A stretch of DNA of 64,000 bases from Dichomitus squalens LYAD-421 SS1 (GCF_000275845.1 NW_006766883.1:1449163-1513162), one strand, 5' to 3'. Counted from the stretch's first letter, positions 1-11,865 are shown. The notes: generated by a model not told the origin, from the sequence alone. Program-made: numbers and translations.

Positions 1-27
1 GAGCGACCGACCAAGAAAAAGGCATAC

Positions 28-972
28 ATGTTGACGTCTTTCATCTCCCATGTCTTGAGGTATGTCCTCGCGTGACACGCAGCCTTCGGGACTTTCACAT
101 GCTTACGCGCTGTACAAGTGCTTGGTTTGCGTTCCTACTACCCAGCTATGGCACATGGAAGGCACTCACGCACCGTCCTGTCTCCGAGCCGGATCTCGAG
201 AGGTGGTGCATGTATTGGGCCGTGGTCGGCGCCTTCGTTGCGGTTGAGTATGTGACGGGATTCATTCTGGACTGGTAAGTCTCATAGCATATACCACTAT
301 CTGACCCTGTCCACCAATCTATCTATTGTATCCTATCAGGGTCCCGTTCTACTGGGAGGCACGCACCGTCTTCCTGCTCTTCCTTTCGCTTCCCCAGACG
401 CAGGTAAGCAAACGCCGTCACGAGCTGCTTCCTACATGGCACCCCCCTAACGCGTGGTGGACATACAGGGCTCTACTTGGGTGTACCAAACCTATTTTCA
501 TCCCTTCTTGACCAAGAACCAGGCCGATATCGACGCGAGCCTCGCGGCGGCGCAGAGCAACGCTCTCTCGTTCATACAGTCTCGCCTCCAGGTCTTCTGG
601 CAGACCTTCTGGGATCTCGCCACCAAGAACCAGGCACGTGCCCCCACAGGCGCCTCTGGTGCTGCCCCTTCTGCTCCCCAGCAGCCTGCCGGTGCGGCCA
701 ACTACGCGGAGCTTGCCCGCGGCCTGTGGGCCTCTTACGGCTCTTCGTTGATCGGCGCGGTCCAGCAGGCTGCGCGTCCCGCTACTGGTGCGCAGGCTGG
801 GGCTGCCGCGGCCAGCCGCCCTGCTCCTACCCCCTACGATGTCGGTTCGTCCAGCGGTGTCCAAACTCACCAGAACTCTTTCTCGTCGGAGATGGTCAAC
901 AATTTCTCGCCTTCGTCGTCGGCTTCTAACGTTTCCCCTCCGTTCCCCGAGCCACAGGTCGCTGCTGCATGA
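28..972 (+). CDS. TB2/DP1/HVA22 family (REEP/Yop1-like) ER membrane-shaping protein
   Basis: Four exons join cleanly: 28-59, 119-274, 340-403 and 469-972, with GT-AG introns of 59-65 nt. The product has the family core. A hydrophobic hairpin (FAFLLPSYGTWKAL) is followed by a second hairpin (CMYWAVVGAFVAVEY) and the hallmark VPFYWEARTVFLLFL-SLPQTQGSTWVYQ segment. Family members insert as membrane wedges that curve tubular ER and act in vesicle traffic. The amphipathic helix is followed by an Ala/Ser/Pro-rich tail of about 120 residues, longer than in yeast Yop1 (about 180 aa in total), so it may be a REEP-like paralogue rather than Yop1 itself. The ATG at 28 gives MLTSFISHVLS before the first hairpin and looks like a true start, but it lies close to the window edge. 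Confidence 0.88.
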
Positions 973-1175
973 ATAGTTCATTGTATGGGCTATCGCTGCA
1001 GGAACCACCTCATAGACACTGTATTATGACGCTGTCGGTTAATCGCATGTCGATCGTTTTCTACTTGTTGCAGTACTTCGTCACAATGAATTAAGGTCGC
1101 CAGCTCGGAATGCCCGGCTGGTAACATGGGACAACCAAAAAGAAAGCAAGACCTCGTGTGCTAGATTCTTTCCCA

Positions 1176-4100
1176 TCATAGATCCAGCATCTCTACATCG
1201 GGGTAGTGAACGTCGTTGGCATGGTTGATGCACTCCTACAATCGGCCGTCAGCGTTCTCATATACCGATCGGGAGCAAGAGGGATTGCTGACCTGGAAGG
1301 TGGCGAAGGTTTGATTACACATGACTTCGCCAGTCACATACTGGCAAATGGATAACAGCTCTCCACCAGGGGAGGGAGCATAGCTCAAAGACTCGCGGAC
1401 TCGGACAGACAGTGCTCTGCCATGGCTATCACTACTGCTCGAGCCTGACTCCGAGCCCGAGCTCGTAGTGCTCCCTTCTCCGTCAGAATCAGGGACGTAA
1501 TCCTCGTCCTCATCAGTCTCGTCACCCCCTCGCCTGTCCTCCCGGGCTTCGATGCTCGACATCTGCGCAATGATCGCCGACATCTTCTGCATCTCCCTCT
1601 TCATGTCCTGAAACTCCCCCCTCAGCTTCACGTTCTCTTCCTGCAACTCCGGCTCTCGTGCGGCACGTGCCCGCACCTCGTCGTTCGTCCGCTCGTCCTT
1701 GTCCGTGAGGATCTTGTTGAGCACCCTGAGCTGCTCGATCTCGGACTGCAACGCCTTCGCCTGCTCGCTGAACGTCGCCCTGACCATCGCTACCCCAGCC
1801 TGAGCACGGTCCTCCGCACGTTGCCTGCCTTCCTCGAGCTCGATGTTCTCCTTCGCGAGGCGCTGCGCATGCGTAGACGCTTCGTCGTACAGCTTCTTGA
1901 ATAGATCACGATCGTCTTCTGCCCTCTTGACGCGACGCTCGCACTCCTGTATGGTTTGCTGGAGGCGATCGGAGAGCGCAGCGACCGTCTCGTTATGCCG
2001 CTGCCGCGCGCTAGCAAGTTCTTCTTGCAGGATAGCAAGACCCTGCTGAAGAGCGGCGAGTTCGTCCTCGCGATTGGCGTCGCTTTCGCGAGTGGTCGAC
2101 TCCTGCGCTGCTTCCAACTTCTCCTTCTCCGCCCCGATCGCTTCCACCTCTTCTTGCAGCTCAACGAGCGCTCCTTCAAGCTGTGCCACTTGCTCATTGC
2201 GCTCCTCGAGGGATTCGGTCAGCTCCCGGATCTGGACTTCATGCTGGGCGCGTTGCTTGACGGAAGACCGAGAGATGAGCACGATTAAACAAGATCCATA
2301 AGTGATGATATTGAACCGCATACATTCTTGTTGTCCGCGGTCAGCTGCGTCATCTGCAATTGCAGTTCGACCAGCTGACTCTCGACCAAACTTATCTGCT
2401 CCGACTTCTCGCCAGACTCGGCTCGAAGCACTTCCAGCTCTGTCTCGAAGCTCGTGCGGCCCTACGATGTGCCGCGGCACGTTAACAAATCGCATTAGTC
2501 CCTCCATAAAGCATATTGGGCGCACCGCGGCATTCTCGTTCTCCAGTTCCGAGATGCGAGCCTGGAGCTCCTCGATCTGCCCCTCAAGCTGAGTCAGCTT
2601 CTCGTCCTTCTCCTCAAGAATCGCGTTGAGCTCCGCTATCTGGCTGCTACGCATAGACGGTTGCTGCAACCACGTTAGCCTGGTGGACCGGGACAGAGTG
2701 GACACCATCCTGACCTGCGACATGCTGTCGGCCTCAGCTTGTTGTGTTGTGCTGGTAGGCCGCAGCTCCTGCAGAGCTGAGACCTCAGGAGAGATCGGAG
2801 CATTCCTGCCTAGCTTCTCCTGTCGGACGGTATAGTGTGAGCCAACTCTGTCCAGAGAAGTTGATGATATGAAAGATCACCTTGGACAACAACTGTTCCA
2901 TGGCTTTCCGCGGACCGCTTCCAGCGTCAGGTGGCGTCAGCTCCGGGCCTAATGAAAGCTCCGGGCCATTCTCGTGCAGAGAAGCAGAGGGATCTTCGTG
3001 AGGTTGCGCACCACCCTCCCAGTCCATGAAGTTGTCGATGTCTTGACTAAAGTCTTCCTCGATCGTATCCTGCGTCAGCGGCTGCGCAGCATGTTGAGTC
3101 CTGCGTGCGTCCTTCTCCGGAGAGCTGAACTGCTCAATGTCTTCTTCCTCCTGTGGTAGGTAAGGGCGGAAATCTGAAGGAGAGAGCCGCGGGATCGGAT
3201 GGAGCTCCTTCGACTTGCCCTTGCGTTTGCTCTTCATTTTGGAGACGACCGACGGAACGCTTCCAGGATGACTGAGTGGTCCCTCCAAACGTCGGGGCGG
3301 TGTACGGAGAACGCTCAACTCGGAAGTAAGGTCATGTTGAGTGGGGTCATAGGGAGGTTCGTCAAGAGTATCCTGAGCCTCCATGGCCTGCGTCTCCGGG
3401 ACGATACCTAGTCGACTGAACGTATCGTTTGCGGTTGGTCGACCGTGCCCCTGTACAGTGTTGGAGCGTATAGGTCGAGGTTCGCCGTCTGGTTCTGGCT
3501 CCGGCTCTGCTGAATACGCTCTTTGACGAGGAGGGCTCACCCGAGGAGACTGGGAAAAATTCTGCTGTACGACAGGGTGGATGATGCCGAGAGCTTCTTG
3601 CGTGTTCTCCTCATCTTCCTGCATGAGCAACTGTCTCGTCTGAAGAGAGAGATGCGACGGTCTAGGGCCAGCAGCATTCATTGATTCGGCAGCTGCTCGA
3701 GAAGAACTGGCCTTGGAGGGTGCGTTTGCAGGCTTCTTCGTACCATTCGGCAGACGCGATGACGACGGCTCGCCATTGCGATGAGACTGAGAGTTGGGTG
3801 CGTGGTATCGTTTGGCCGGAGGTGACGGCTTGCGGCGAACAGGAAGATCGGGAGGATAACGGTCTGGAGGAGGGGAAGTGTGCACGGTGGCCTGCGTCTT
3901 CCGACGTCGCTTCACATTCCGTGGCGGACCAACCTTCGTGATAGGTACGACGCGCCCCGTAGATTCGTCATCCTCATCGTCCTCGTCCTCTTCTGACACT
4001 GTCCCCGCCTCTTCTTCATCCTCTGATGAATACCGGGGAGGTGGTTGCATAACCTCAATTTCCAGCTTCCGCTTCTTGCGCGGGCGGGATAGCTCGGCTT

Positions 4101-4659
4101 CTGGTGACTCCAAACCGGCGCCCAGACTACCGCTCGTGTTCCTTCGACGTTTGTGTGGAGACGGCGACTCATCGCGCACACTCGCGGGGCTGGCGCGAGA
4201 GCTGGGCACCTTGGCCAGTGGACGCGGTTTCAGGGGCGAGGTCGATGCACCTACAACGGATTGACGCGTTCGACGCGTCGTAGATGTAGTAGATGTACTC
4301 GCGGCGCGTTTGGTTGTCTTCGACGATGTTGACGAACCTCGTTTTTTGGTTGCGACTATGCTGCGGTGAGACGCCACAGTCGCGTCTGGGAGGGATCACA
4401 TACCAGTCTTTTTCCTCTTATTCTCCTCCTTCTTGCGTTTCCAGTCTTGAATAAGATCGTCCGTGGTATCCTTCTTGAAGACCCAGCTGTTCGGCCATGG
4501 CTTTCCTGTATTGTCTGTACCGGCCCACTTCACTAGATACTTATTCCCCTTCTCCGCCAAGATCTTCTCGACTTCCCACAAGTCTCCTTCGCCATCGGGA
4601 TCAAATTGCGTTTGGGTTGGTTCGACGTCGGGAGATGAGTCATATTCAGCGTCAGGCAT
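1176..4659 (-). CDS. Chromodomain protein with long coiled coil and C-terminal Cys/His motif
   Basis: The start at 4659 (MPDAEYDSS) leads within about 25 residues into a chromodomain (LWEVEKILAEKGNKYLVKWAG ... PNSWVFKKDTTDDLIQDW), the fold that reads methylated histone tails. Two aromatic cage positions are Trp. Exon 1 (4659-4404) joins exon 2 (4355-2881), which encodes a basic, Ser/Pro-rich and acidic disordered region of about 490 residues. Exon 3 is 2819-2715. From 2663 onward several exons encode heptad-rich coiled coil, such as the segments starting QIAELNAILEEKDEKL and QRAQHEVQIRELTESLEER. The last intron (1292-1236) leads to a final 20-codon exon, completing a C-x8-C-x12-H-x4-H motif that may bind zinc. 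It resembles no named family beyond the chromodomain. A role as a chromatin adaptor or dimeric scaffold is inference. It lies 300 bp downstream of SEC3 on the same strand. Confidence 0.8.
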
Positions 4660-4958
4660 GGCATGTGGGCTGGAAGGAGAGCACAGAGGAAGAAGCAGAA
4701 TGCAAAAGGTGGCTCGGACTCGGATGCGACGCTCCGGCGGCGCGCGGTTGGCCTTGGGCGCTTCAATGACCCCTTGTATCTCAGATCTATATCTACAATC
4801 CACGATCAACCATAGCTACGCATGCCACACGACTGTCACCACTTAGTAGTGTCTGCGACAGCCAAGGTAATAATAGTACAAGCAATATTGCCATAGTCCA
4901 ACCCAGGATACAATAAGTTAATGTCTGTTCAAACAAGTGATGTACGCAAGATCGCCCA

Positions 4959-7900
4959 CTATCCCGTCACCCGATGCCGCTTGAAGGCGGCCTCCACATC
5001 AGCAGCAGAATACTCCAGCGTCACGCCTGTATCCCTATAGCACTGGTTGATAGTCTTGTTGAACAGCCCAGTAATACGCAAGAGCTCCTCTTCACAGGCC
5101 TTCCATACACCCACCAGGACAGTCCCAGGGGCGATTCCAGTGCTTGCGCTCGCGTCCTCGCTTGTCGTCTTTTCGGACGCCTCATCGAAGTGCTTTTCGA
5201 CGCGCTTGAACAGAGCGTCGACATACTTCCGGATATCTTTCACGTTGTACTCCTTGACCACTTTTTTGAGCGACGACTTCGAGTAGCTGCTGTTCGACGA
5301 GATCTCGGAGGGAGCGGTAGTCTTAAGCAAACGCTCGACGCCCTCGAAGTATTCCTACGATGTGATATGAGCCACAATCATCCCCCAGTGGCTTCCTTAA
5401 CTCACAATGATCTTGGCGAATGGTCTGCGGAGGACGATCTTGACATAGGCGTTCAGGTTCTCCTCGTAGATAGCCTCAGCACGTTTCAAAAACACCGCTA
5501 CGGTGCCGATCTCGATCTGCGAGACCTCCGCCACGAAGTAGTGCATATTCTCTGCGACTTTGTGAGTGGACACAATCCCACGTGCGAAATGAGGCACGAA
5601 CCGATGAGGATGACATGGTAATTGAGTTGGCCCTTGTCCTCTTCGTCACCACCCATCTTGGCCATCTGTTTGAGGGCATCGAACATAGCCTGAACAATCC
5701 TATCGTATGCAGCATCGACCGTTTGCCGGATCTCGAGAGTATCCGCGCCAATAAGCTGCGTCTCGACGCGACTGATGTACGTCGGGAAGTACTTGATGAA
5801 CTGTGCAACGCCTTTCCGCTTCTTGCTGGTAAGCTTCGTCTCCTCAATGGACTTGATTTGGTCGTTCTGGAGGTGATTCGCTTCAGCCACAGCCGCAGGA
5901 CAAAATTGAGTCTCGTACCACGCGACGCTCAAACAAAGCCTTGAGACGCATATGCTGTTTCTCCAGCAAGGACAAGAGGAAAGTATTGCCTCGCTCCTCG
6001 GCTTCTGATTGGAACTTCTCGAGCGAGACTAGCATACCCACAACTTGCCTATCACCTGCCTGTAAGCCACATCTGAAGGCATGTTAGCTGGCTACTCACA
6101 AGCTGTCTCGGGCGATAGCGCTGTCCAGCCAAGCCTTGAGCTCCAAAGGGAGAAAGCCGAAGATGAGGTCCATAGCTCCACGGACAAGCTTTGTCGTTGC
6201 TTGGCTGAGACCAGCCCATCGTGCAGCTTGACGTCGGAAGTAGTTCTCCAGGCCCATATGATCGGCAAACGTCTCGACCGCATCATCCATCTGCAAAAAT
6301 CTAGCGATCCAACTTTCTTCTGCATAAATTGTCCCGGCGAGCTGCTCCAGTACCATGCTCAATGCCTGCATTACTGATTCAGCGGCGGAATCGAAACGGC
6401 TAACAGGCCTATGTACCTCGGCTGCACGAAGTTCCCCGTCACTCGCTTCCTTCTTCTCCCGTCGATCAAGAGGAGAACGAACAATGGTACCCGCACGACG
6501 CATGCCTTGCGCTGCCTTGGACGCGTTGCTCGTTGGAGTCGTACCAGAGAAACCTGTCGGAAACGTTCAAATCTAATACAGTCATACAGCGTATATCCTC
6601 ACCCTCAGCTTCCTCCTCGGTGGGCGCCTTCTTGACCATATTGCCGTATATAGACAGCAGAGCTTTGATCTGGGTTGCATGCAATTCGCTAGCTGCAGAG
6701 AAGTAGGCCTGAGCTAGATATCAGAAGATTGCACATTGTGACAAGGTGAGCATATTCACTGCGCATATTTTTGCATAGGCGCTCTCGTCCATCTCCTTGA
6801 GGTAGAGCAGCAAACTGCGGTATCGTTCAAGGTAGCTCTCAAAGTTTCTATGGTCCTTGATTGTAACACGACCACGCATAGGTCGGGCAACGCCGTTGTC
6901 GTCGCCCAAGAGCATCTTGCCCTGCGCAGTGAAGACAATTGATAGATAATCCAGAACGCGTTTGCAAAATTGCGCGTTGTATTTCTTGTACTCGTCCAAG
7001 CGTTCCATGGTGGCCGCCATATCTGCAATGCTGATATCGGCAATCTTCCGCGTTTTAGATGAACACAACACAAACCTCGATCTCGCCCAGCAAGCAGAGC
7101 TTTGTATAGTACCGTCACCGCAGTCTCCAACTTCTGGATGTTCCACGCGTGCTCCAATGATTCTTGCGTGAGCGCGAGCAACGAGCTCGAGTCCACTTGG
7201 ACGGTTTGCTGCAATGTATATGTTAAGCCACACATTATGAGCCATTCAACGTAACAGAACTCACCAGTAGCTCTTCGAGTTCGTTGAGAAGGGCGCGCTG
7301 ATTCTGCGTTTGTACTTGCAGACCGCGTCCCTGGCCCTGAATGTACGCAATGTCATCGCTGACAGCCTGGCGAGGACTTAGCGGCCGCAGTCTAACATTG
7401 GAAGGCCCGAAATAACTCACGTTGAGGTGAATTTTGTACGATGATACGACGCTCTCCATATTATCCAGCTCATTAATGGCATCGTCCAGGAGCTTGAGCA
7501 CAGTAACTATTCGGTCATCACTCTCAATGAACGAGTGGATGTTTGCCTGCGGAGATCAGACGTTCAAGGAGCATCAGATATCAGCTTGCGCAGCGACATG
7601 AGAAGGTGGCGCAGGCACGAGACGAAACAAACCTTGTCGAGTGCCATGAGTTCGTCCAACAACCTCGCCTCGATCTGTTCCGCAGTGCCCGTCAGCGCCC
7701 GACGACCGAGGATGTCGTCGCTAGCCCACTCGTAGCCCTCAAGCATCTCCTCAACGCTCTCGAGCGTTGCACGCGCGCTCTCATCTTCGATTTCACCTGT
7801 GCCCTCACCGTCGTCGTCCCCAGCATCGTGGAGCATGGCATCGCCTGATAGCACGCGATTGAGCGTAGCCTGATTCGGCGGGTCATAGAACGAGACACGC

Positions 7901-9251
7901 GTATTCTCTCGTCTCTGACCGGATTCAGTCATCTGCCGAGCAGGAGTGGTTCGTGACGGGGTCGCTCGAGCGGATGGTGTTGGCGTGATAGATTGCGAGG
8001 GGACGAGCCCATCTGGTGATACAGCATACGCTGACCTCGGCGACGGCTGCACTATAGGAGCAGGTGACCCAGAACGGGTAGGGATTTCCAAAGCGCCGGT
8101 GTCACGAGTGGCTCTGAACCCATTCGTGTACTGCGCTTGAGGTTCCGACTGCACGGAAGTGACCGAGGAAGGGTATGCGATCGAAGGGACTTGGCTAGAA
8201 GTCGTAGCTGCGGACGTCCTACTGGAGGTTTCGGTGGTTGCGTTCGAAGGCAATCGAGCATGCCGGGGACGCAGTGCGCTCGGAGGTGGGAACGGTTCTC
8301 GCGACGGTGTCGACGGACGTGTTCTCGACGGGGTCCCAGCTCGCTCTGGGATTGCAGTGGGGGGTGGCCTAGATAAGTCAGGGGAATCAGCGCGAGCGGG
8401 GCTTCGTGCTCGTCGTGCTCTCGACGTGGACCGGGGACCAGGCGTTGAAGGCTGATAGTTGGAGATGCTGCTCATCCTGCCATTCGTGTATGACACTGAA
8501 GGTGACGCTTCCGAGTAGCCATTCAGAGGAGCCGCGCTGCGACGAGGTGTGGTGGGAGGGAGAGGCACGCCATTTGTGGGGGTCGGCGCACGCTCCATGC
8601 GGCTGAAGGCAAGTGGCGGCGGCCTTGATGCTGATGAGGTATAGCTCGGGCGCATGAACACTTACGATGCAAGAGGGAACGTACAAGTTTCGTTCGTGGG
8701 ATCGCGCACACCGACGAGTTCGAGGGGGGCGTTGCCACCTGTCACCGAACGAAAGAGTTGTATCAGGTCGGAGATGAAGCTGCTTTGATCCTTCTGGTTC
8801 TCCGTTTGCCACCGGTAAGTCCGGGACATAGTGATGTTGAAAGCGAGCGGCTACACCGAAAATGAGTTAGAAATTGCGGGTCGTGGTGAGACTCGTGCTT
8901 GCGCTGAGAGCATGGTGAAGGAATGTGAACTTACGTTGAGAACTTCAATCCCGCGAAGCTCTAACAGCCTCCATGTCTTCCCAACGGAGAAAGAGCCGTT
9001 CGAATTTAATTTGGACTTGTGGATGAAGCCAGACCCATTATTGGACTCTGCAACAAGGATGTTCCTACATGAGCAAATCGGATCAAGAGTGATGACATAC
9101 TCGACAAGATGATATAGCGAGGTTTCTTGCCACCGTCGTCCGTAGCATCCTCCTCCCAGATCTTGATATGCCCAACGTAGGTTTCGTCCACCAACTTGGT
9201 AGTGAATACTGAAGACACGATTCTCTGGCGAATAGAGTCGCCTTCCGCCAT
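4959..9251 (-). CDS. SEC3: Exocyst complex subunit Sec3
   Basis: Sec3 is the exocyst subunit that marks sites of polarised secretion by binding PI(4,5)P2 and Rho GTPases. The start at 9251 (MAEGDSIRQRIV) opens a Sec3 N-terminal PH-like, lipid-binding domain spread over several small exons (VDETYVGHIKIWEED, GKKPRYIILS, KTWRLLELRGIEVLN, SFISDLIQLFRSV). A large exon (8661-7564 region) encodes a Ser/Pro/Thr-rich disordered linker, then a coiled coil and the Sec3 core (ANIHSFIESDDRIVTVLKLLDDAINELDNMESVVSSYKIHLN when spliced). The C-terminal helical exons run to the stop at 4959, ending ...YSAADVEAAFKRHRVTG. About a dozen short introns are present. The presence of both the PH and C-terminal parts suggests a full-length gene. 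Sec8 lies in the same window (55215-60037). Confidence 0.9.
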
Positions 9252-9432
9252 CGCCCCAGAAAGCTGATTGCAACGTGAAAGACAGAGGGTCCGTGAGCAC
9301 ACAGAGAAGCTATATCGCGGTGAGGCCCAAGGGGTTGCCAATGCACTTTACACAATGCCGGTGCTTGAAGCAGAGCCCCGCGGCACGTGCGGCATTAGGC
9401 GGTATCGTTCCGTGTATGGCAACAACGCTCAA
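9252..9432. other. SEC3 upstream region, truncated by repeat insertion
   Basis: Only 181 bp separate the SEC3 start codon from the first terminal repeat of the transposon array. The stretch should hold the SEC3 5' UTR and proximal promoter. I see no clear TATA box or other named element in it. The insertion therefore sits immediately upstream of an essential secretion gene. Confidence 0.4.
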
Positions 9433-9522
9433 TAGGGGTGGTCAGAGTTCGCGATTACGGAGCGATTATATGACGATTAGGGGTGGTCAGAGTTCGCGAT
9501 TACGGAGCGATTATATGACGAT
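9433..9522 (+). repeat. 45-bp direct duplication of the left terminal repeat
   Basis: The left end of the array occurs twice in direct tandem, 9433-9477 and 9478-9522, with no difference that I can see. Each copy carries the TAGGGGTGGTCAGAG terminus plus the sub-terminal gcgattatatgacgat block. Confidence 0.85.
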
Positions 9523-9592
9523 TATGAGATGCGATTCTGAGGACGATTCCGACACCGTAATCGCGATTTTGGCATAATCGCGTGTAATCGCG

Positions 9593-9614
9593 TAAGCTCC
9601 TCCGGAGGAGCTTA
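9593..9614. repeat. 22-bp perfect palindrome inside each element copy
   Basis: A perfect palindrome centred between 9603 and 9604 has the core CTCCTCCGGAGGAG. It recurs unchanged at 10292-10313 and 10869-10890, one per repeat unit. It is flanked by several copies of the short word taatcgcg. It could form a cruciform or bind a dimeric protein. Confidence 0.85.
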
Positions 9615-10033
9615 TGCCCTCCATAATCGCGATTCTGCTTCTTGCGATTCTGTGTCAACCCCCTTCGTCTCACTTGTCTCCCCGTCTATAGCCCATACAA
9701 GACATATTTCGTGCGGATTTGAGTGACAAAATAGTTGCATAGGTACCCCATGAGGTAACTGTGACGAAACAACGACTTTCTACAGAAGATTTATACCCAT
9801 ATTGGCGATTTCGCCTCAAAATCGCTCGATTTCGGTGGGAAAAAATGCGGAGTCAATTGATAATGACCTTTTTGAATATGTAGCGTGTTCAAAGGCGCGT
9901 CAGAGCTCGAAACCAAAGGCAGACGTTGAGCAAATAGCTGAGAAAAGCAGAATCGCAGTACCAGAAATCGTGTTCATAATCGCTTTGCGACATGGGGTGG
10001 TCAGAGTACAGGTCGATTATGAGGTGATTAAGG

Positions 10034-10195
10034 NNNNNNNNNNNNNNNNNNNNNNNNNNNNNNNNNNNNNNNNNNNNNNNNNNNNNNNNNNNNNNNNNNN
10101 NNNNNNNNNNNNNNNNNNNNNNNNNNNNNNNNNNNNNNNNNNNNNNNNNNNNNNNNNNNNNNNNNNNNNNNNNNNNNNNNNNNNNNNNNNNNNNN
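10034..10195. other. Assembly gap (162 N) inside the repeat array
   Basis: A run of N interrupts copy 1 just before its expected right end and resumes inside a left terminal repeat. The true number of copies and the junction structure are therefore unknown. Collapsed copies are likely here. Confidence 0.98.
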
Positions 10196-11574
10196 CGATT
10201 ACGGAGCGATTATATGACGATTATGAGATGCGATTTTGAGGACGATTCCGACACCGTAATCGCGATTTTGGCATAATCGCGTGTAATCGCGTAAGCTCCT
10301 CCGGAGGAGCTTATGCCCTCCATAATCGCGATTCTGCTTCTTGCGATTCTGTGTCAACCCCCTTCGTCTCACTTGTCTCCCCGTCTATAGCCCATACAAG
10401 ACATATTTCGTGCGGATTTGAGTGACAAAATAGTTGCATAGGTACCCCATGAGGTAACTGTGACGAAACAACGACTTTCTACAGAAGATTTATACCCATA
10501 TTGGCGATTTCGCCTCAAAATCGCTCGATTTCGGTGGGAAAAAATGCGGAGTCAATTGATAATGACCTTTTTGAATATGTAGCGTGTTCAAAGGCGCGTC
10601 AGAGCTCGAAACCAAAGGCAGACGTTGAGCAAATAGCTGAGAAAAGCAGAATCGCAGTACCAGAAATCGTGTTCATAATCGCTTTGCGACATGGGGTGGT
10701 CAGAGTACAGGTCGATTATGAGGTGATTAAGGCTCTCATAATCACTCCATAATCGCTCTCAGAATCGCCCCGTAATCGCGAACTCTGACCACCCCTATTA
10801 TGAGATGCGATTTTGAGGACGATTCCGACGCCGTAATCGCGATTTTGGCATAATCGCGTGTAATCGCGTAAGCTCCTCCGGAGGAGCTTATGCCCTCCAT
10901 AATCGCGATTCTGCTTCTTGCGATTCTGTGTCAACCCCCTTCGTCTCACTTGTCTCCCCGTCTATAGCCCATACAAGACATATTTCGTGCGGATTTGAGT
11001 GACAAAATAGTTGCATAAGTACCCCATGAGGTAACTGCGACGAAACAACGACTTTCTACAGAAGATTTATACCCATATTGGCAATTTCGCCTCAAAATCG
11101 CTCGATTTCGGTGGGAAAAAATGCCGAGTCAATTTATAATGACCTTTTTGAATATGTAGGGTGTTCAGGGGCGCGTCAGAGCTCGAAACCAAAGGCAGAC
11201 GTTGAGCAGATAGCTGAGAAAAGCATAATCGCAGTACCAGAAATCGTTTTCATAATCGCTTTGCGACATGGGGTGGTCAGAGTACAGGTCGATTATGTTA
11301 TGATTAAGGATCTCATAATCACTCCATAATCCCTCTCAGAATCGCCCCATAATCGCGAACTCTGACCACCCCTAATGCTCAATAGCTGTGTTACATAATC
11401 AGATCGCAGCCTCCCAGCGTCACCACTAGCTGATCAGAGTTGGATCCAGCCGGCAACGCGGAAACGACGATCCCTGGGCTGTCCTGTTGCACTCATGCCA
11501 TGATCCCAGGAGGATTATGAGGCAGCTACTCAGCACCTCGGAGGTTTCGACCCTGCTATACCGAGATCATCCTC

Positions 11575-11865
11575 TTATTTCTTCGAAACGTTGATCTTCA
11601 CCTCGCTGTGTCCGCCTAACCTGTCGTCAATATCGGACTGGACAAAGAAGTCGGACGGGAACGACATCTCGGGAGGTTTGACCCGCCGCTTCCATTTGCC
11701 TGCGTCAGAAATATCACTGGTACTGCTGTCCTGGGAATGCCGCTGGTGTCCCGCGTGAACCCGCTGAGGGATAGACCGTGAACTACGGAGCGACGATCTC
11801 CCACAGATGTAACTCCAGCTGTGATGACACTGCGGTTCGACACTGGCATCTGGTGCGAATCAAGT
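11575..11865 (-). pseudogene. Orphan 3' exon-like open frame
   Basis: A minus-strand frame open from about 11865 ends at a TAA at 11575 and encodes a hydrophilic tail ending SDFFVQSDIDDRLGG then HSEVKINVSKK. The last 50 residues have a composition like a real cytoplasmic C-terminus, similar in character to the tails of Agaricomycete multi-pass membrane proteins. No upstream exons are visible on this strand, because the DUF6533 gene begins on the other strand at 11978. It may be the remnant of a gene truncated during repeat insertion or rearrangement. Assignment is weak. Confidence 0.25.

Larger units (their letters stand above)
9433..11374. mobile_element. Tandem array of a non-autonomous hAT-like (MITE-type) element
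   Basis: Three near-identical copies of a unit of about 577 bp start at 9522, 10221 and 10798 (the common start is ttatgagatgcgatt). The array is bounded by terminal inverted repeats that begin TAGGGGTGGTCAGAGTTCGC. The left end (9433) and the inverted right end (11374) match at 31 of 33 positions. Flanking octamers are acgctcaa (9425-9432) and atgctcaa (11375-11382), a 7/8 match. An 8-bp target duplication with a TAGGGG-type terminus is characteristic of the hAT superfamily. No transposase is encoded. The only open frame is an 83-codon frame repeated in each copy, so the element is non-autonomous. The right terminus of copy 2 (ending about 10797) runs directly into copy 3, without an intervening left terminus, so the array looks like unequal exchange or nested replication rather than independent insertions. 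Confidence 0.75.

Noticed and set aside
418..1008. 196-codon frame (-)
   Set aside because: It is antisense to the last exon of the TB2/DP1/HVA22 gene, which has strong family similarity.
9802..11329. 83-codon frame MAISPQNRSISVG... repeated three times
   Set aside because: It lies inside the hAT-like repeat, has no family similarity and no hydrophobic or catalytic features. It repeats because the element does.
9433..11374. Regular repeats considered as a CRISPR array or centromeric satellite
   Set aside because: The genome is eukaryotic, the units are about 577 bp without short spacers, and the ends are inverted repeats with a target-site duplication.
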